This document shows positions 1-11,474 of a DNA stretch of 64,000 nucleotides, one piece after another (the first letter of the stretch is position 1; each line of letters opens with the position of its first letter). The position numbers and the translations under genes are program-made. Source of the DNA: Fratercula arctica (Eukaryota; Chordata; Aves; Charadriiformes; Alcidae); contig CANTUZ010000023.1 of the NCBI GenBank assembly GCA_947846985.1, positions 6,219,677 through 6,283,676 of the forward strand, given 5' to 3'. Below the pieces are notes generated by a model, which worked only from the letters and a program-made list of their open reading frames with translations, did not search any database and was not told the DNA's origin.

Positions 1-3000
1 AACTCTCCTATACAAAATCTAAAAGAGTTTATTTTACCTTTTCTGATATTAAAAAAATAATTAAAAAAAAAGCTGCATTAACTGCACATATCATATTCCA
101 ATTAGATTATGATATTTGGGCTTCCTGAGAGTGCAGCGATGTCCATAAGAGAGAGATGCTTTGACCAAAGGCTGTAAAACAGCCCAACTAACAGGAGGAG
201 CCGCGGTTCTGCTGTCCTGCTGCCCCGAGAAGGATGAGCTTGTGGGGGCTGCCGGAGCCTTTGGGCTGAGCACTGGTCAGTAATGGTACCTGACACTTGG
301 TCTTCTGGACCTGCAGAGGAATCCCACAGGAAGAGCATGGGCTTAGCTACAGAAAATGTACGACTCGTGTGTGTGTGCACGTCTCACAGAATCATTTTTA
401 GACAGTTTCTAATCATAAGTTGCGTTTTGTGACAGCATCTCTTGATCTCATCCGATGACTTGCATCTCTCGGCGTTAGCTGTCTGATGGCATGATACATC
501 TTCCTTTGTTTAGATTGCAATGGACTAGTTCCACAGCGTCAGGTGAAAAAGAATGCCTTGATTGTGCCGCTTAACTTTTGTTCCTAATGACTGATGTTCG
601 CTCGTGGCAGAGATGACTGATTTGATTTCCATTTAAATTTGTACGTGTGGCTGAGGACCCAATCATAAAGAATAGCTTTTTACTTGGTTGGGTTTCTGGG
701 TTTGATCGAAATCAAGATTAAAATTGAGGTATACGTATGGTAGCGTTAAAACTCTGAAAACTTGTTTTCAAGAGAAGTTTGCTTAAGGTGGTAAAACCTG
801 CTCCTGAGACCCGCTGATCATCAAAGATCTTCGTGTAGTCTAAATGGCTCGTGGGTTTTTTGGGCTGGCTCCTTTTTTCAGAACAGGACGCGCTGGGAAC
901 ACATTTCTGGTTTATCTGTGCATGTCTTTACATCGCTTGGGGCTCAGGAATCTGGCTTAGATCTGCCAGTGGGATCTGACAAATTCCACCCATGTATTAA
1001 GTTAACTATAAGTATATATTTACGGTATATTTTTATTCAATGTGTATGCACATACATGTATGTTGAGACTTGGCATCTTAAGCAGTAGATTTATCTTCAG
1101 TTACCTTCATCTGTCCATTTTGTTGTTAGATATATTTTGCGTGGAAAGCCATACATATTTTTGAATAGAGGGTTATGAATTTATTCAGAATGGGATTAGA
1201 GTTTGAATCCTTTGTTGATTTCTCACTTATTCCCCAAATTCCCTGAGCTATTAGTTTATTTACAAGGCTAATGAATGCCCTATTTTTTTTTTTATCCTAT
1301 GTCAACAGCATAGCATTATTCTCTTTTTTTAAAATTAACAATTTGCCTAAAAATCTTTGAATAGCGTCTTGCTCTTCGCATCAGTAAATAATTGGAATAG
1401 TAACTCAGAGTTGGGGCTGTCACTGTAATCACCATCATCTCGCTGCCGTGACTTTTGTCCGTGTCCCACCTAGAGCAGCGCTAAGGCAATACAGTACAGT
1501 GGGCAGCAGCATTTCTGCCGTGTTTGCAGCATGTTCCAAACCAGGGAGGATGCTGGCAGAAGATTTGGAAAAAAAAAAAACCTGCGCTGATAAAGCTTTC
1601 CTGTCCAGTTGGCAGGAACGGGAGGTCTGTTTAGATAAAAACGCTGCTGGAAGCATAGGCATTTCAGGGCATTTATCTAAACTGGGCCAAAAAGTCTGAC
1701 ACTTTTTGTTTTGTGGCGCGTTTCGCGTTTTGATTCAAGTACCTATTTTGAAGCAATAGCACACAGCATGGATCAGAACAGGGGGTTGTGTTGGGCCAAT
1801 ACTTTAGCCGTCAGACAACTGTTAAAATATTGCTCTGAACGTTCAGTTTAAAACAATTAGGCAGCAGGAACAGACTTGGTTTTTATTCTTTTTTTTCTTT
1901 GCAGAGTTGAGCTAAGCTGTCGGGGGTTATTTTAAGCTTTTATTTGTGCGCAGTCGCAGACCTGCTGCTTGTCTTTAATGCTGTAGACGTGCGGAGCAGA
2001 TACTGGGGTTCAGTAAAGTTTGTCAACTTTGAAAGAAATGTCTTTGCCTTGAGAATGGTTTGAGGGATTGTGCACTGTGCATATAGCGTTCTTATTTTCA
2101 TATAATTGGAACAAGATATACTTGACATCCAAAGTCTAAGAGAATAAAAAGGAATTTCGATTAATGTGACATAGCACTTTTACTGCCTGGAAGCCAGCGG
2201 AAACAATAAAGAACTTCAGGGATTTTAATCTTGTTTGTCAAGTAATTTATCACAGTTGTTTTCCTAAATCTCAGAGATAATCAGCATCCATAGCAAATGG
2301 AGACTGGATTAAACATGAGCTAGCGTGTTGTTCCGTTAAACTGCCTCTTGTATCACAACATGTCAGGTTTTCACTGGGCACAAGGCAAAGCGACACGATT
2401 TCAGTAGCGTGATGTGATGCAGCGTATCAAACGTTGAAGAGCGTGTTTGGAAGTGTGGTGTCTTCTAATAATTCTATTGATGAGCGTGTTTGCATCTGCT
2501 TCTGCTTGCTCCAGGGTTACCGGGTAGCTGAATCGAGAAATAAGCGCTTGCCTTGACATCTGAATGCCGATGGGAGCTGCTGCAAAGCTCTGGATGCAGG
2601 TGATTCTAATTCAGGTGGTCATTATAGAGCAATCACTGCCTTTCTGTAATAGAAATGGCAACTGATTTCCGTTATTAAGCATTGCTCAGGAAACTTACGA
2701 TTTTGCTTGAGAGATTCTTTTAGCCTGAAAATTGTTACCCTTTTCACTAATTTGAGAAAGATTTGTGGAACTGCGCTTTGCATTTGAAGTTCTTTGGGGC
2801 AAAACCTCTTCATGACTTCTTAATACCATGCACATTTCTGAAGCCACCTGAAGACTCGTATCTCACCACCATTACCAGCTGTCGCCGTAAGTTCTAAAGG
2901 CTCATTGCCCTCCTAATGTGGTGCTTGAAACCTGAACCGAAGGCAAACAGCCTTCTGCGTGCAGCCCTGGAGATGAGACTGCAAGGAACGTAGCTGGTTT

Positions 3001-3886
3001 TACGTGCAGATCCAAGAAATCAAGTCTTTAGACGGTGTAATCTTCAATAAATGAGGAGGTCTAGATCATCAAACAGGTATTTGGGTTTCAGAAGTGTCAC
3101 CGCTTGGTGCTTGTGGGGCTCCCTGGTTGAACTGGTGGCACGTTGAACAGCTTGGAAAGGTGCGTAGGAATCCGGATGAACACCTGGACTTAAGTGCAAA
3201 CACTCATGCATAAGTTAAAACTGGCAGGAATGAATTTTCAATCCGTACTCAAAGTGCTTGCTTCCTTGAATCGGGACCAGCTATTGGATTTGGTGGAAAG
3301 CGCTCATGCTTGGCCGAAGCACGGAGATCTGTCTCTATTAGTGTGTTCTCCGGTTTTCAGTTCAGGGTGCCTTTGGCTTCTGCGTCAGCTGTATTTTATC
3401 ACTTTAAAATGCTGTGTAATGCTGCATCGATAAATTCTGTATTAGTGAAATCTGCAAAGAAGCAACAGCCTTATCTTAATTAAGCAAAATATATGACTCC
3501 TGCCACAGACCGTACCAGGAGCCAGTCAACCTTGTAACAATCACTTTTTTTTTTTCTTGATACTCCTTTAGGTTTTGGGTTTTTTACTGTAGAAATTGGT
3601 TTTAGGGAAGAAAAGCATGCATCATAGGAGTACGACAAGTGGCAGTGACAGAAGGGAAGCAAGCTGTATTGCTTGATGAAGCAGTAGCTCCTGCGGTCCC
3701 TCCTCTTTTAGCCCCTTCTGTACCTTTGAAATATGGACTGTTCCTCACGATCTAACCCTGGTGCCTTCTGTCTGCCTCCTTCCAGGGCTGACATCTTGAA
3801 GCTAAAAGGGATCTGCTCCTGGGTTTGACTCTTTAATTTTCCGGAGGAGTTTAAGTGCCTTAGATCAAATGGATCTATTATCCTAC
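1..3886. other. Non-coding stretch, no gene recognised
   Basis: AT-rich single-copy-looking DNA. I read both strands and saw no exon I could name, no RNA gene and no repeat with a clear family signature. Open frames here are short and show no recognisable domain. Short homopolymer runs occur, such as A12 at 1569-1580. A pyrimidine tract ending in CAG near 3785 resembles a splice acceptor, but no matching exon is evident. Confidence 0.6.
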
Positions 3887-4319
3887 AAAGATGATCCGAG
3901 GGCTGGAGCCCCTCTGCTGTGGGGACAGGCTGAGAGAGCTGGGGGGGTTCAGCCTGGAGAAGAGAAGGCTCCGGGGAGACCTTCCAGCCCCTCCCAGTCC
4001 CTAAAGGGGCTCCAGGAAAGCTGGGGAGGGACTCTGGAGCAGGGAGGGGAGCCATGGGACGAGGGGGAAGGGTTTTACACTGACAGAGGGGAGACTGAGA
4101 TGAGATGTGGGGAAGGAATTGTTTGCTGTGAGGGGGGTGAGCCCCTGGCCCAGGTTGCCCAGAGAAGCTGTGGCTGCCCCATCCCTGGAGGGGTTCAAGG
4201 CCAGGTTGGACGGGGCTTGGAGCAACCTGGGCTGGTGGGAGGTGTCCCTGCCCAGGGCAGGGGGTGGGAACTAGATGACCCTTAAGGTCCCTTCCAACCT
4301 CAACTATTCCACAGATTCT
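3887..4319 (+). mobile_element. CR1 LINE, 5'-truncated, group A
   Basis: This is the 3' end of a CR1 (chicken repeat 1) non-LTR retrotransposon. It runs from the end of the ORF2 coding region (GGCTGGAGCCCCTCTGCTG, then the GACAGGCTGAGAGAGCTGGG segment) through the 3' UTR. It ends with AAGGTCCCTTCCAACCTC and a degenerate octamer tail (ATTCCACAGATTCT). The missing 5' part is typical, because CR1 reverse transcription starts at the 3' end and usually stops early. It is nearly identical to copies at 5552, 20486, 45517, 51142 and 58477. Open frames across it on both strands are repeat-derived and not host genes. Confidence 0.95.
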
Positions 4320-5174
4320 TTTTGTTTGGAGTTTGGTTTGGTTTTCTCAACCAAAAATGCAGGCAGCTTCCTGATAGTGTGTGAAGCTGCAGTGGAAACC
4401 CTGAAAATGAGGGATATAAAACCACGTTCCTCCCTGGCCCTTGCTGTGTCCCTTGAACTACCTTGGCTGCTTCTTAGGAGTAGTGATCATGCTGTCTTAG
4501 CTAAATGTTTGCCAAGCTGGTGTTACTCTGCATCTCCAAAACATGAAGAGATGTATTTTTCAGAGGATTTATTCTTTGCTTTCCCTTTTCAGAAGCTGTT
4601 GGCTCGCTTTGCAGGGAGCCGCTGCCATGTTCTGCTGCGTCAGTGGCTGGGTTTATTTGGAGATGACTGACCTCTGTCTATATATAATCAGGAAAGCAGT
4701 TTCTGTTTTTACCGAATGAAAGGCAATGTATAAACACAAGCTATTACTCAACATAGCGATCTGGGATCATAACTCTCCAGAGGGCGCCTACATCCGCAGT
4801 GGGTTTGTGTGGCTGAGGAACTCCATGCTCCGCCTGGGTTCCTTCACTCAGTCACTTGATTTACAGTAGCTGCTTTGCCTCTACCTCTTTCTCTTTAACT
4901 TCTTGATTTATATGGGATGGTTAAATGACTCTGGGTTTAGGTAGGTAAGTGAACACTCTTCTAAATCAGCTGCAGTGCTTGATTTCTGCACTGGCCATTT
5001 AAAGTCCAGTTAGCTCTCTTTGATTGCTTCCTTGCTTAAAGGCAAAGGAGAGGTGGCAGCTGACTCTCCGGTTCCGCTCAGTGAATTTTACTCTTTTAGG
5101 TGAATTCCTTGCATCCTGCCCAGCTACCTATTTCTATGTCCCCTAAGCACGCTGTAAAATAGGTGACTAAAAGT
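4320..5174. other. Spacer between CR1 copies
   Basis: No gene or recognised repeat. A 131-codon open frame (4275-4670) starts inside the CR1 tail and runs into this unique sequence. It has no known domain and is most simply a chance frame. Confidence 0.5.
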
Positions 5175-5511
5175 CGGCCTTCCAGTCCCTGAAGGGGGCC
5201 TACAGGAAAGCTGAGGAGGGGCTGTTTGCAAGGGCATGGAGCCATAGGACGAGGGGCAATGGTTTAAACTAGAGCAGGGCAGGTTTAGATGAGACATGAG
5301 GAAGAAGTTGTTTCCATTGAGGGTGGTGAGACACTGGCCCAGGTTGCCCAGAGAGGGGGTGGAGGCCCCATCCCTGGAGCCATCCAAGGCCAGGCTGGAT
5401 GAGGCTCTGAGCAACCTGATCTAGTTGAAGATGTCCCTGCTGACTGCAGGGGGTGGGACTAGATGGCCTTTAGAGGTCCCCTCCAACCCAACACAGTCTG
5501 TGATTCTATGA
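5175..5511 (+). mobile_element. CR1 LINE, 5'-truncated, group B
   Basis: A CR1 3' end of a different subfamily from its neighbours. It has GAGGGTGGTGAGACACTGGC, then GACTGCAGGGGGTGGGACTA and AGAGGTCCCCTCCAACCC, and ends TGTGATTCTATG. The intact tail octamer marks the true 3' end. It is more diverged from group A than group A copies are from each other, and it matches the copy at 62689 on the other strand. Confidence 0.93.
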
Positions 5512-5551
5512 AAAGTCAGCCAGGCTTGCTGGGAGGCTCTGGCTGATTCAG

Positions 5552-5798
5552 TCATAGAATCACAGAACGGTTTGGGTTGGAAGGGACCTTAAAGATCATC
5601 TAGTTCCAACCCCCTGCCCTGGGCAGGGACACCTCCCACGAGCCCAGGTTGCTCCAAGCCCCGTCCAACCTGGCCTTGAACCCCTCCAGGGATGGGGCAG
5701 CCACAGCTTCTCGGGGCAACCTGGGCCAGGGGCTCACCCCCCTCACAGCAAACAATTTCTTCCCCACATCTCATCTCAATCTCTCCTCTCTGTCACTG
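5552..5798 (-). mobile_element. CR1 LINE, 5'-truncated, group A
   Basis: Reverse-strand CR1: the + strand begins TCATAGAATCACAGAACGG, the complement of the CR1 tail, then GGGTTGGAAGGGACCTTAAAG. It breaks off within the 3' UTR near 5798. Its 3' end faces the 3' end of the group B copy just upstream, about 40 bp away. It is a near-perfect inverted partner of the copy at 3887-4319. Confidence 0.94.
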
Positions 5799-8700
5799 GT
5801 CAGCCACTGATTGTGGTTTACCTTGGGTAGGACGGAGGCTCTTCTCTGCCTGTAAAGTGGGAGCGCTTCCCTTCTGCAAGGGGTGTGTGTCTTACCCGAA
5901 CGCTTGTTGCAAAGACCATCTGTTTTCAGCTCTTTTTTGATCCTTTTGCTCAGCTTTGAGTAGTGTGCAGGTGTTTTAGTCGGCATGTGGCGTGCTCCCA
6001 AAAGAATGGGATGCATCACTACATCGCTTTGTCTTGCTTTTCTGCCCAGGCTCTGCTCCTGGTTCTCTCCTGGGGATTGATGCTGCTTAGTGACAAAAGG
6101 CAAGAGGCGACAGGGAATAGGAATGGTTTATTAGCTGATTGAGAAAGAATTCTAGGGCTAGATAGTTATCGCTGAAGATAAGGTTCTTGAACGAAAAGCT
6201 GGTATGAATGAAAGTGGTGTTAGCTGAATGCATAAGGGGAGGACTGAGGAGCTAGAAAGCCTTGTAGCTGGTGGAAGGAAAATGGAATAAATAGAAGAGA
6301 TGTTTTACTTCCGAGTTTTATTCAAGGTTTTTGAAAATGTATTACTAGCAAATCTTACGATGAGGATTTTCTCATGGTGCATGGGATGATGAGTTTTCGA
6401 GGATCTACAAGACTTGAGTCAGGAAGGCCTGACCCAGGGTAGGGGAAAAGGGTCTCTCTGTTCTCAAGGAAAATTTAGATCAACTCTTACAGCAGAGCCA
6501 AACAGCGTGGATACTCCGCTCTTGTGTATCCCCAGCAGCTCGATCCACAGTAGAGCTTATACTGGGGGGTCAGTTTATACTGGTGTGCAAGTAGGAACAG
6601 AATGAGGCTCCTTGATTTTTATAAAACAGTGAGTTCCGTGGCAGAATAGTGTTCAGTCCTCCTCCTCCTCCCAACTCCTACAGACAATCAAATGCTATTA
6701 CTCACTGCTGCTTTCTGAAATCAGAAAAGTACAGATGGTATCACATTGTTGGGAGGCTACCACGGATAAACTGTGAAGAAAATTCTTTGTTACTAGTGAT
6801 TTCTAGCTCAGTTCTTCTACTTTTAAATATGTTTATTCAGTGAAGGAGAAAGAAACCATGGGGCTTTTTCATTTTAATTTAGAAACCTCACTGGCTCTCT
6901 GCTGTTGCCATTTAAAATGTAGTTATGGTCAGAAAAATGATGCTATGAAAAATAAATGACCTGGGGAACGCCATAAATTTTGCTTGCTTCTCTCCAAGAC
7001 TCCCAGATCAAATTTTCTCTGCTTACAGATCCAAAAGACACCCGTGCGGATTGCCAGGACTGCAGACTATGTGAAAATTGCATTGGAAACTGTTCTTTTG
7101 GCCTTTCTTTGGATCTGTGCTGGGCCCGAATTTCCGCAGTCGGGACCAGCCAGGTTGCTATGGCAGTCAGACCGGAACGTTGATGGACCGTAGTCTTGCA
7201 TCCTATTTCTGGTGGCAACAAGCATCAGATACTTTTGAAAAGGGTACAGGAAGCTGCTCAAAAAGCTGCCGTGTGGTACCTTTTGATGTAAGTGGTCTTG
7301 TATAGCTAGAAGTGTCTTTTTGACCTGTAAGTCGCCTGGTTTTCCATCTTCATTGGACTTTGCAAGGAGCTGCCTATGCTGTTAATTTTATTTAAAAAAA
7401 GGTTAACTGAAATGTGCCCCTGAGGCTCTCCCACAGGTTGTGTGTGTTCCTGACAACACACAAACCAGTTTAGCAAAATGGTATCACACGCTTGCAACTA
7501 CTGTGGGTCCCACTGGTTTAGAAATAGATGATTAAGTGCTTTGCTGGAGCAGGAGTTGTGAATTCATGGGGGCAGCTGAAAGCCATGCGTGGTCTGGGTT
7601 AACTGGAACCGGAGATGTCTGCTCCTCGTGCTGCTCTCCTGCCCAGACCTCACACGCCAGCTCTGCAGGGACCATGTCTGGGCAATTCCTTTTCCGATTG
7701 CTGCTTCAGTTTTACGTTGGCGTGGACTTTTCAGCAGGAAATCCTAAGGGCACTACCCCATTGACCTTACGATAGTGACTGGAAAGTCCCTGCCATCTTC
7801 TGTGGCCACTGCTGTTCTTTAACTGCGTTTGGCTGATGTTGTAAAGGGACAGACTGCAACAGGTTTGCCCTCTTTGTGGGGATTTTCCCTTTTTTCATTA
7901 CTCAGACTTGACTTTATTGCTGCCAGAGACTAAATAGACAGTATTAAAGTGAGGAAGCAGGTTTAATGAAGCAGATTTAATGAAAAGTGGTAGGGACAAT
8001 GTCGCTGTGGCTTGTATGTTGTGGCTTTAGTCCAAATAAATAGCCCAAGTAGTGCTTTGTGTCCAGCTACGAAAGGTATGGTTGGGAAGCCCTGCTAAAT
8101 GGGCATCTCTGCTTTTACTGAGCTTCTGGCTGACTCAGCATGAAAAAAGTCACAGCTTTGTCTGCTTTTTATACACCAAACCTCCCCCGTGATACCCCTT
8201 CTGCCCCACTCCCAACAGATACAGAATTAAGGGTGAGTTTAACGGTTATGTTCTACTCTGAAAAGAAAATTGTTGCGGTTTTCAGCGTGAAAGTAAGGAA
8301 TGAATGTGCGAGAGAGCTGCCATCGCAAGCCAGTTGCGCAGGTGGATACAGGCAGAATATAATTCACCAAAGTGACACGAGAAGCTGAGTTATTTTTCCA
8401 GAGCAGATCTGCTTTGCCACCAGAGGCCAGGAGATCAGCTGGAGGAAACTGGAATGGCTTCGCTTTTTTTATTTTCTTTTTTTTTTTCTTTTTTTAATTG
8501 TGTTCCGGAGCATTGTGCTCGGTGACAGGCTGGTGCCCAAAATAAATAGGGTGGCTCTTGGTCCTCCCCCTTGATGTGACAAAAAAATACTGACAGTCAG
8601 GTCGGAACACCTCAAATGTTTGGGAGAAGTTTTTTGGTTCCTTTTCCGAGGCTGTCTCCTTGTATTACACAGTAGAACATGAAAATTCTTGTTCTATTCG

Positions 8701-10706
8701 TGCGTTAAGAATGGATCACTCTATTTTGTTACCAAATAACAGAGGAGAGTGAAGCAGCTGTGACAACTTAAGCATTGAAAAATCATAAATCATCTTCCCT
8801 TTCCCCAGTCCCCCAGAAATTATGAAAAATAAATGTGCAGCCCTTCAGGAGACATTTTTACGCTTTTCATTCTTTATAGCTGGGAGGCTTAAAAATGTGG
8901 GGCTTTTGACATCATCATGTGACTTTAGAATTGGGGATTTTAATAAATAATAAAAGCAATTAAAATGGCAAGAGATAACACTAAAGAAGCTTTAAAAATA
9001 AAATACTCTCTGAATCCTGTTGCTCCGTAGATAGACACAAATGTTCGTAAGCATCTACTCAATTTGTGATAGAAGTGGCAATAATATGTAGGCTTCAGCT
9101 GATAAACGTATCAGTTTTTTACAAGAACTGTACTTATTTAATAGTTGGACAGGCAAAAATACCTTTATTTTCTTTAGCTTATTCTGTTCTTCAGTTGCGG
9201 GTGTTCTGGGTTAATTAGTATTGGAGCCACAGTATTTGAAAGCTCCTATCTACTAATTTTCTCTTCCAGCAGATAAATCATATCTTTCTAATTTCTCTCT
9301 GTGTTTTTTCATCATGTGAACCGTGCTACAACCGTAAAGGATATTCTTGGCCGCAGAAATTTTCTTAATATTGATTTCACTGCTTGCAGGGGGTGCGAAG
9401 GCTCCTACGTTCGCGTCTCCTCAAAGCTCAGCTTCCATTACTGACAGGAGGGATGGTTGCTGCTTCTGGGCGATGCTGTTTACTTTTGCTTTGCTGTTTA
9501 TTTTCCTCTGGGGGGAAAACTCAGTTATGTCATGTACCAAGAAAACCTCCTGGAGTCTTTCTTGCCACTTCTGGTATGTCAAACACGGGATACTTGGCTC
9601 GGTGAACACCAGGTCTGACCTACTGCTGTATTTCATCCTTTTCCCCCGCCCAGATGATGTTTTCAAAATAGCCATCTGGTTGACTTAGCTTGTGCACGCA
9701 AACGGACTCGTTCAGATGAAGGTACGGGCTGAATTAGAGATGGAATTATGTTGATTTGTTCCGTTCAGAATTCCCTTAACAACTGTGAACAACCGTTCCC
9801 TGAACCGCACACGCGAACAACCGTTTCAGGATAGCAGCTGTTGTAGACACCTAAGTTTCACTGGGAGGTGTTGCGGAACGAACGTTGGCTCTCTTTGTTT
9901 GACCTCTTTATGGGATATAGGGACTCTCCCCGCACAAGCTTTTTACTTAATATACCCTCCTTCACCAGCCCTTAGAACTTAACCATCTTATCATTTCCAT
10001 ATCACTGCAGAATGTAAGAAAAATAGCTTGCGCACTTTGGTTTGGAGAGATTTTTAACCTTTTTCCTTAAGGTTAATCAGGCCCATCAGCAGGAGTTAAT
10101 TAGAGTAATTAGGTTAGTTAGCATATTCTCCTTAGTCTTTGCTAAAACTGGGAATTTAAGGACCACAGTAAATATACTGAGATTAACGAGAGTATTCTGC
10201 TATTGTTTATTCTGGCGAGGTGATCAGTGCCCCATCAGTTCTCCTCTGAATGATTCTTTCTGAGATGACTTTATCATAAATATTGCAAGTAGCCACAGAC
10301 TGTTCTTTGCTGACTTACTTAATGTATTAAACTTTTATCCTTTTCATTATGCCCTCTCTTTGAGAACTTGTGCCCTGAAGAATGTGTTGGTGAAAACAGA
10401 AGTATTTTTTCCCCCCTGAGGGAATTACATTGCGCTCGGTCCAAGGAAGATGTTTAAAGATCTTCTATGCCATTGCTTCTGTTTAGTCTTACAGCTTGTC
10501 TTTAGCTATTCTGACATCTACTTTTTGAGATGTTACGTTTTGGCTACTAGCTATTTTCTCATACACTCATACTTCAGCCTCTGACACCACTGGACAGCCA
10601 GACTGGATGCGCTTCAGCTCGTATCTTGTCTTAGATAAGGGAGTGTATGCTGGAAAAACTAGATTTTTCTTTTATGCTTTTTTGTGTAGACAATACAGAT
10701 CTGATT
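5799..10706. other. Non-coding stretch, no gene recognised
   Basis: About 4.9 kb of mostly AT-rich DNA with no recognised repeat copy. Small features are a CCT run at 6658-6672 and a T-rich tract at 8464-8497. Around 8560-9100 the sequence is very AT-rich with many TAAT/ATTA homeodomain-type cores. That is compatible with a conserved non-coding element, but conservation cannot be judged from one genome. Open frames of up to 113 codons (9347-9688) overlap one another in several frames and show no domain. Confidence 0.55.
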
Positions 10707-11474
10707 TCATAGAGTTACAGAGTGGCCAGGATTGGAAGGGACCCCTGGAGATCACCCAGTCCCAACCCCCGGCCAGAGCAGGGTCACCCAGAGCAGGGGG
10801 CACAGGAACGCGTCCAGGCGGGGTTGGGATTTCTCCAGAGACGGAGACTCCCCCACCTCTCTGGGCAGCCTGTGCCAGGGCTCTGCCACCCTCACAGCAA
10901 AGAAGTTCCTCCTCGCGTTGAGATGGAACTTCCCATGGTCAAGTTTGTGCCCGTTGCCCCTTGTCCTGTCCCTGGGCACCACTGAGAAGAGCCTGGCCCC
11001 GTCCTCCTGACACCCCCCTTGAAGTATTTATCAGCGTTGATAAGATCCCCCCTCGGTCTGCTCTTCTCCAGCTGAACAGCCCCAGGGCTCTCAGCCTTTC
11101 CTCAGCACAGAGATGCTCCAGTCCCCTCAGCATCTTGGTGGCCCTTTGCTGTCCCCTCTCCAGCAGTTCCCTGTCCTTCTGGAACCGGGGAGCCCAGAAC
11201 TGGACCCAGTGCTCCAGCTGCGGCCTCCCCAGGGCAGAGCAGAGGGGGAGGATGAACCTCCCTCCACCTGCTTGCCACGCTCTTCTTGATGCCCCCCAGG
11301 ATGCCATTGGCCTTCTTGGCCACCAGGGCCCATGGCTGGCTCATGGTCACCCCGTTGTCCCCCAGGACTCCCAGGTCTCTTTGCACCGAGCTGCTCTCCA
11401 GCAGGTCAGCCCCAACCTGTCCTGGTGCGGGGGGTTATTCCTCCCCAGGGGCAGCACCCTGCACTTGCCCTTAT
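10707..11474 (-). mobile_element. CR1 LINE with ORF2 C-terminal remnant, group D
   Basis: The longest CR1 copy in the window. On the minus strand it carries the last part of ORF2 (the region after the reverse transcriptase core) and the 3' UTR. Fragments recognisable from the CR1 ORF2 C-terminus lie in different minus frames. In order they are [40 protein letters not shown], and a third frame with [12 protein letters not shown] and [20 protein letters not shown]. The frame changes at least twice, so the product is broken. The tail complement TCATAGAGTTACAGAGTGG at 10707 marks an intact 3' end; the 5' end is truncated near 11474. Confidence 0.95.
10752..11386 (-). pseudogene. CR1 ORF2 C-terminal remnant, frameshifted
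   Basis: Three overlapping minus-strand open frames (11386-11102, 11307-10939 and 10982-10752) together cover the end of CR1 ORF2. In a live CR1 this is part of the endonuclease/reverse transcriptase polyprotein that copies the element's RNA into the genome. Only the region downstream of the polymerase core is present. The catalytic reverse transcriptase motif and the endonuclease are absent, and the reading frame is split, so the copy is dead. Confidence 0.85.

Noticed and set aside
3869..4285. 138-codon + strand frame with [12 protein letters not shown]
   Set aside because: Lies wholly in the CR1 3' region and recurs at 51105-51584; not a host gene.
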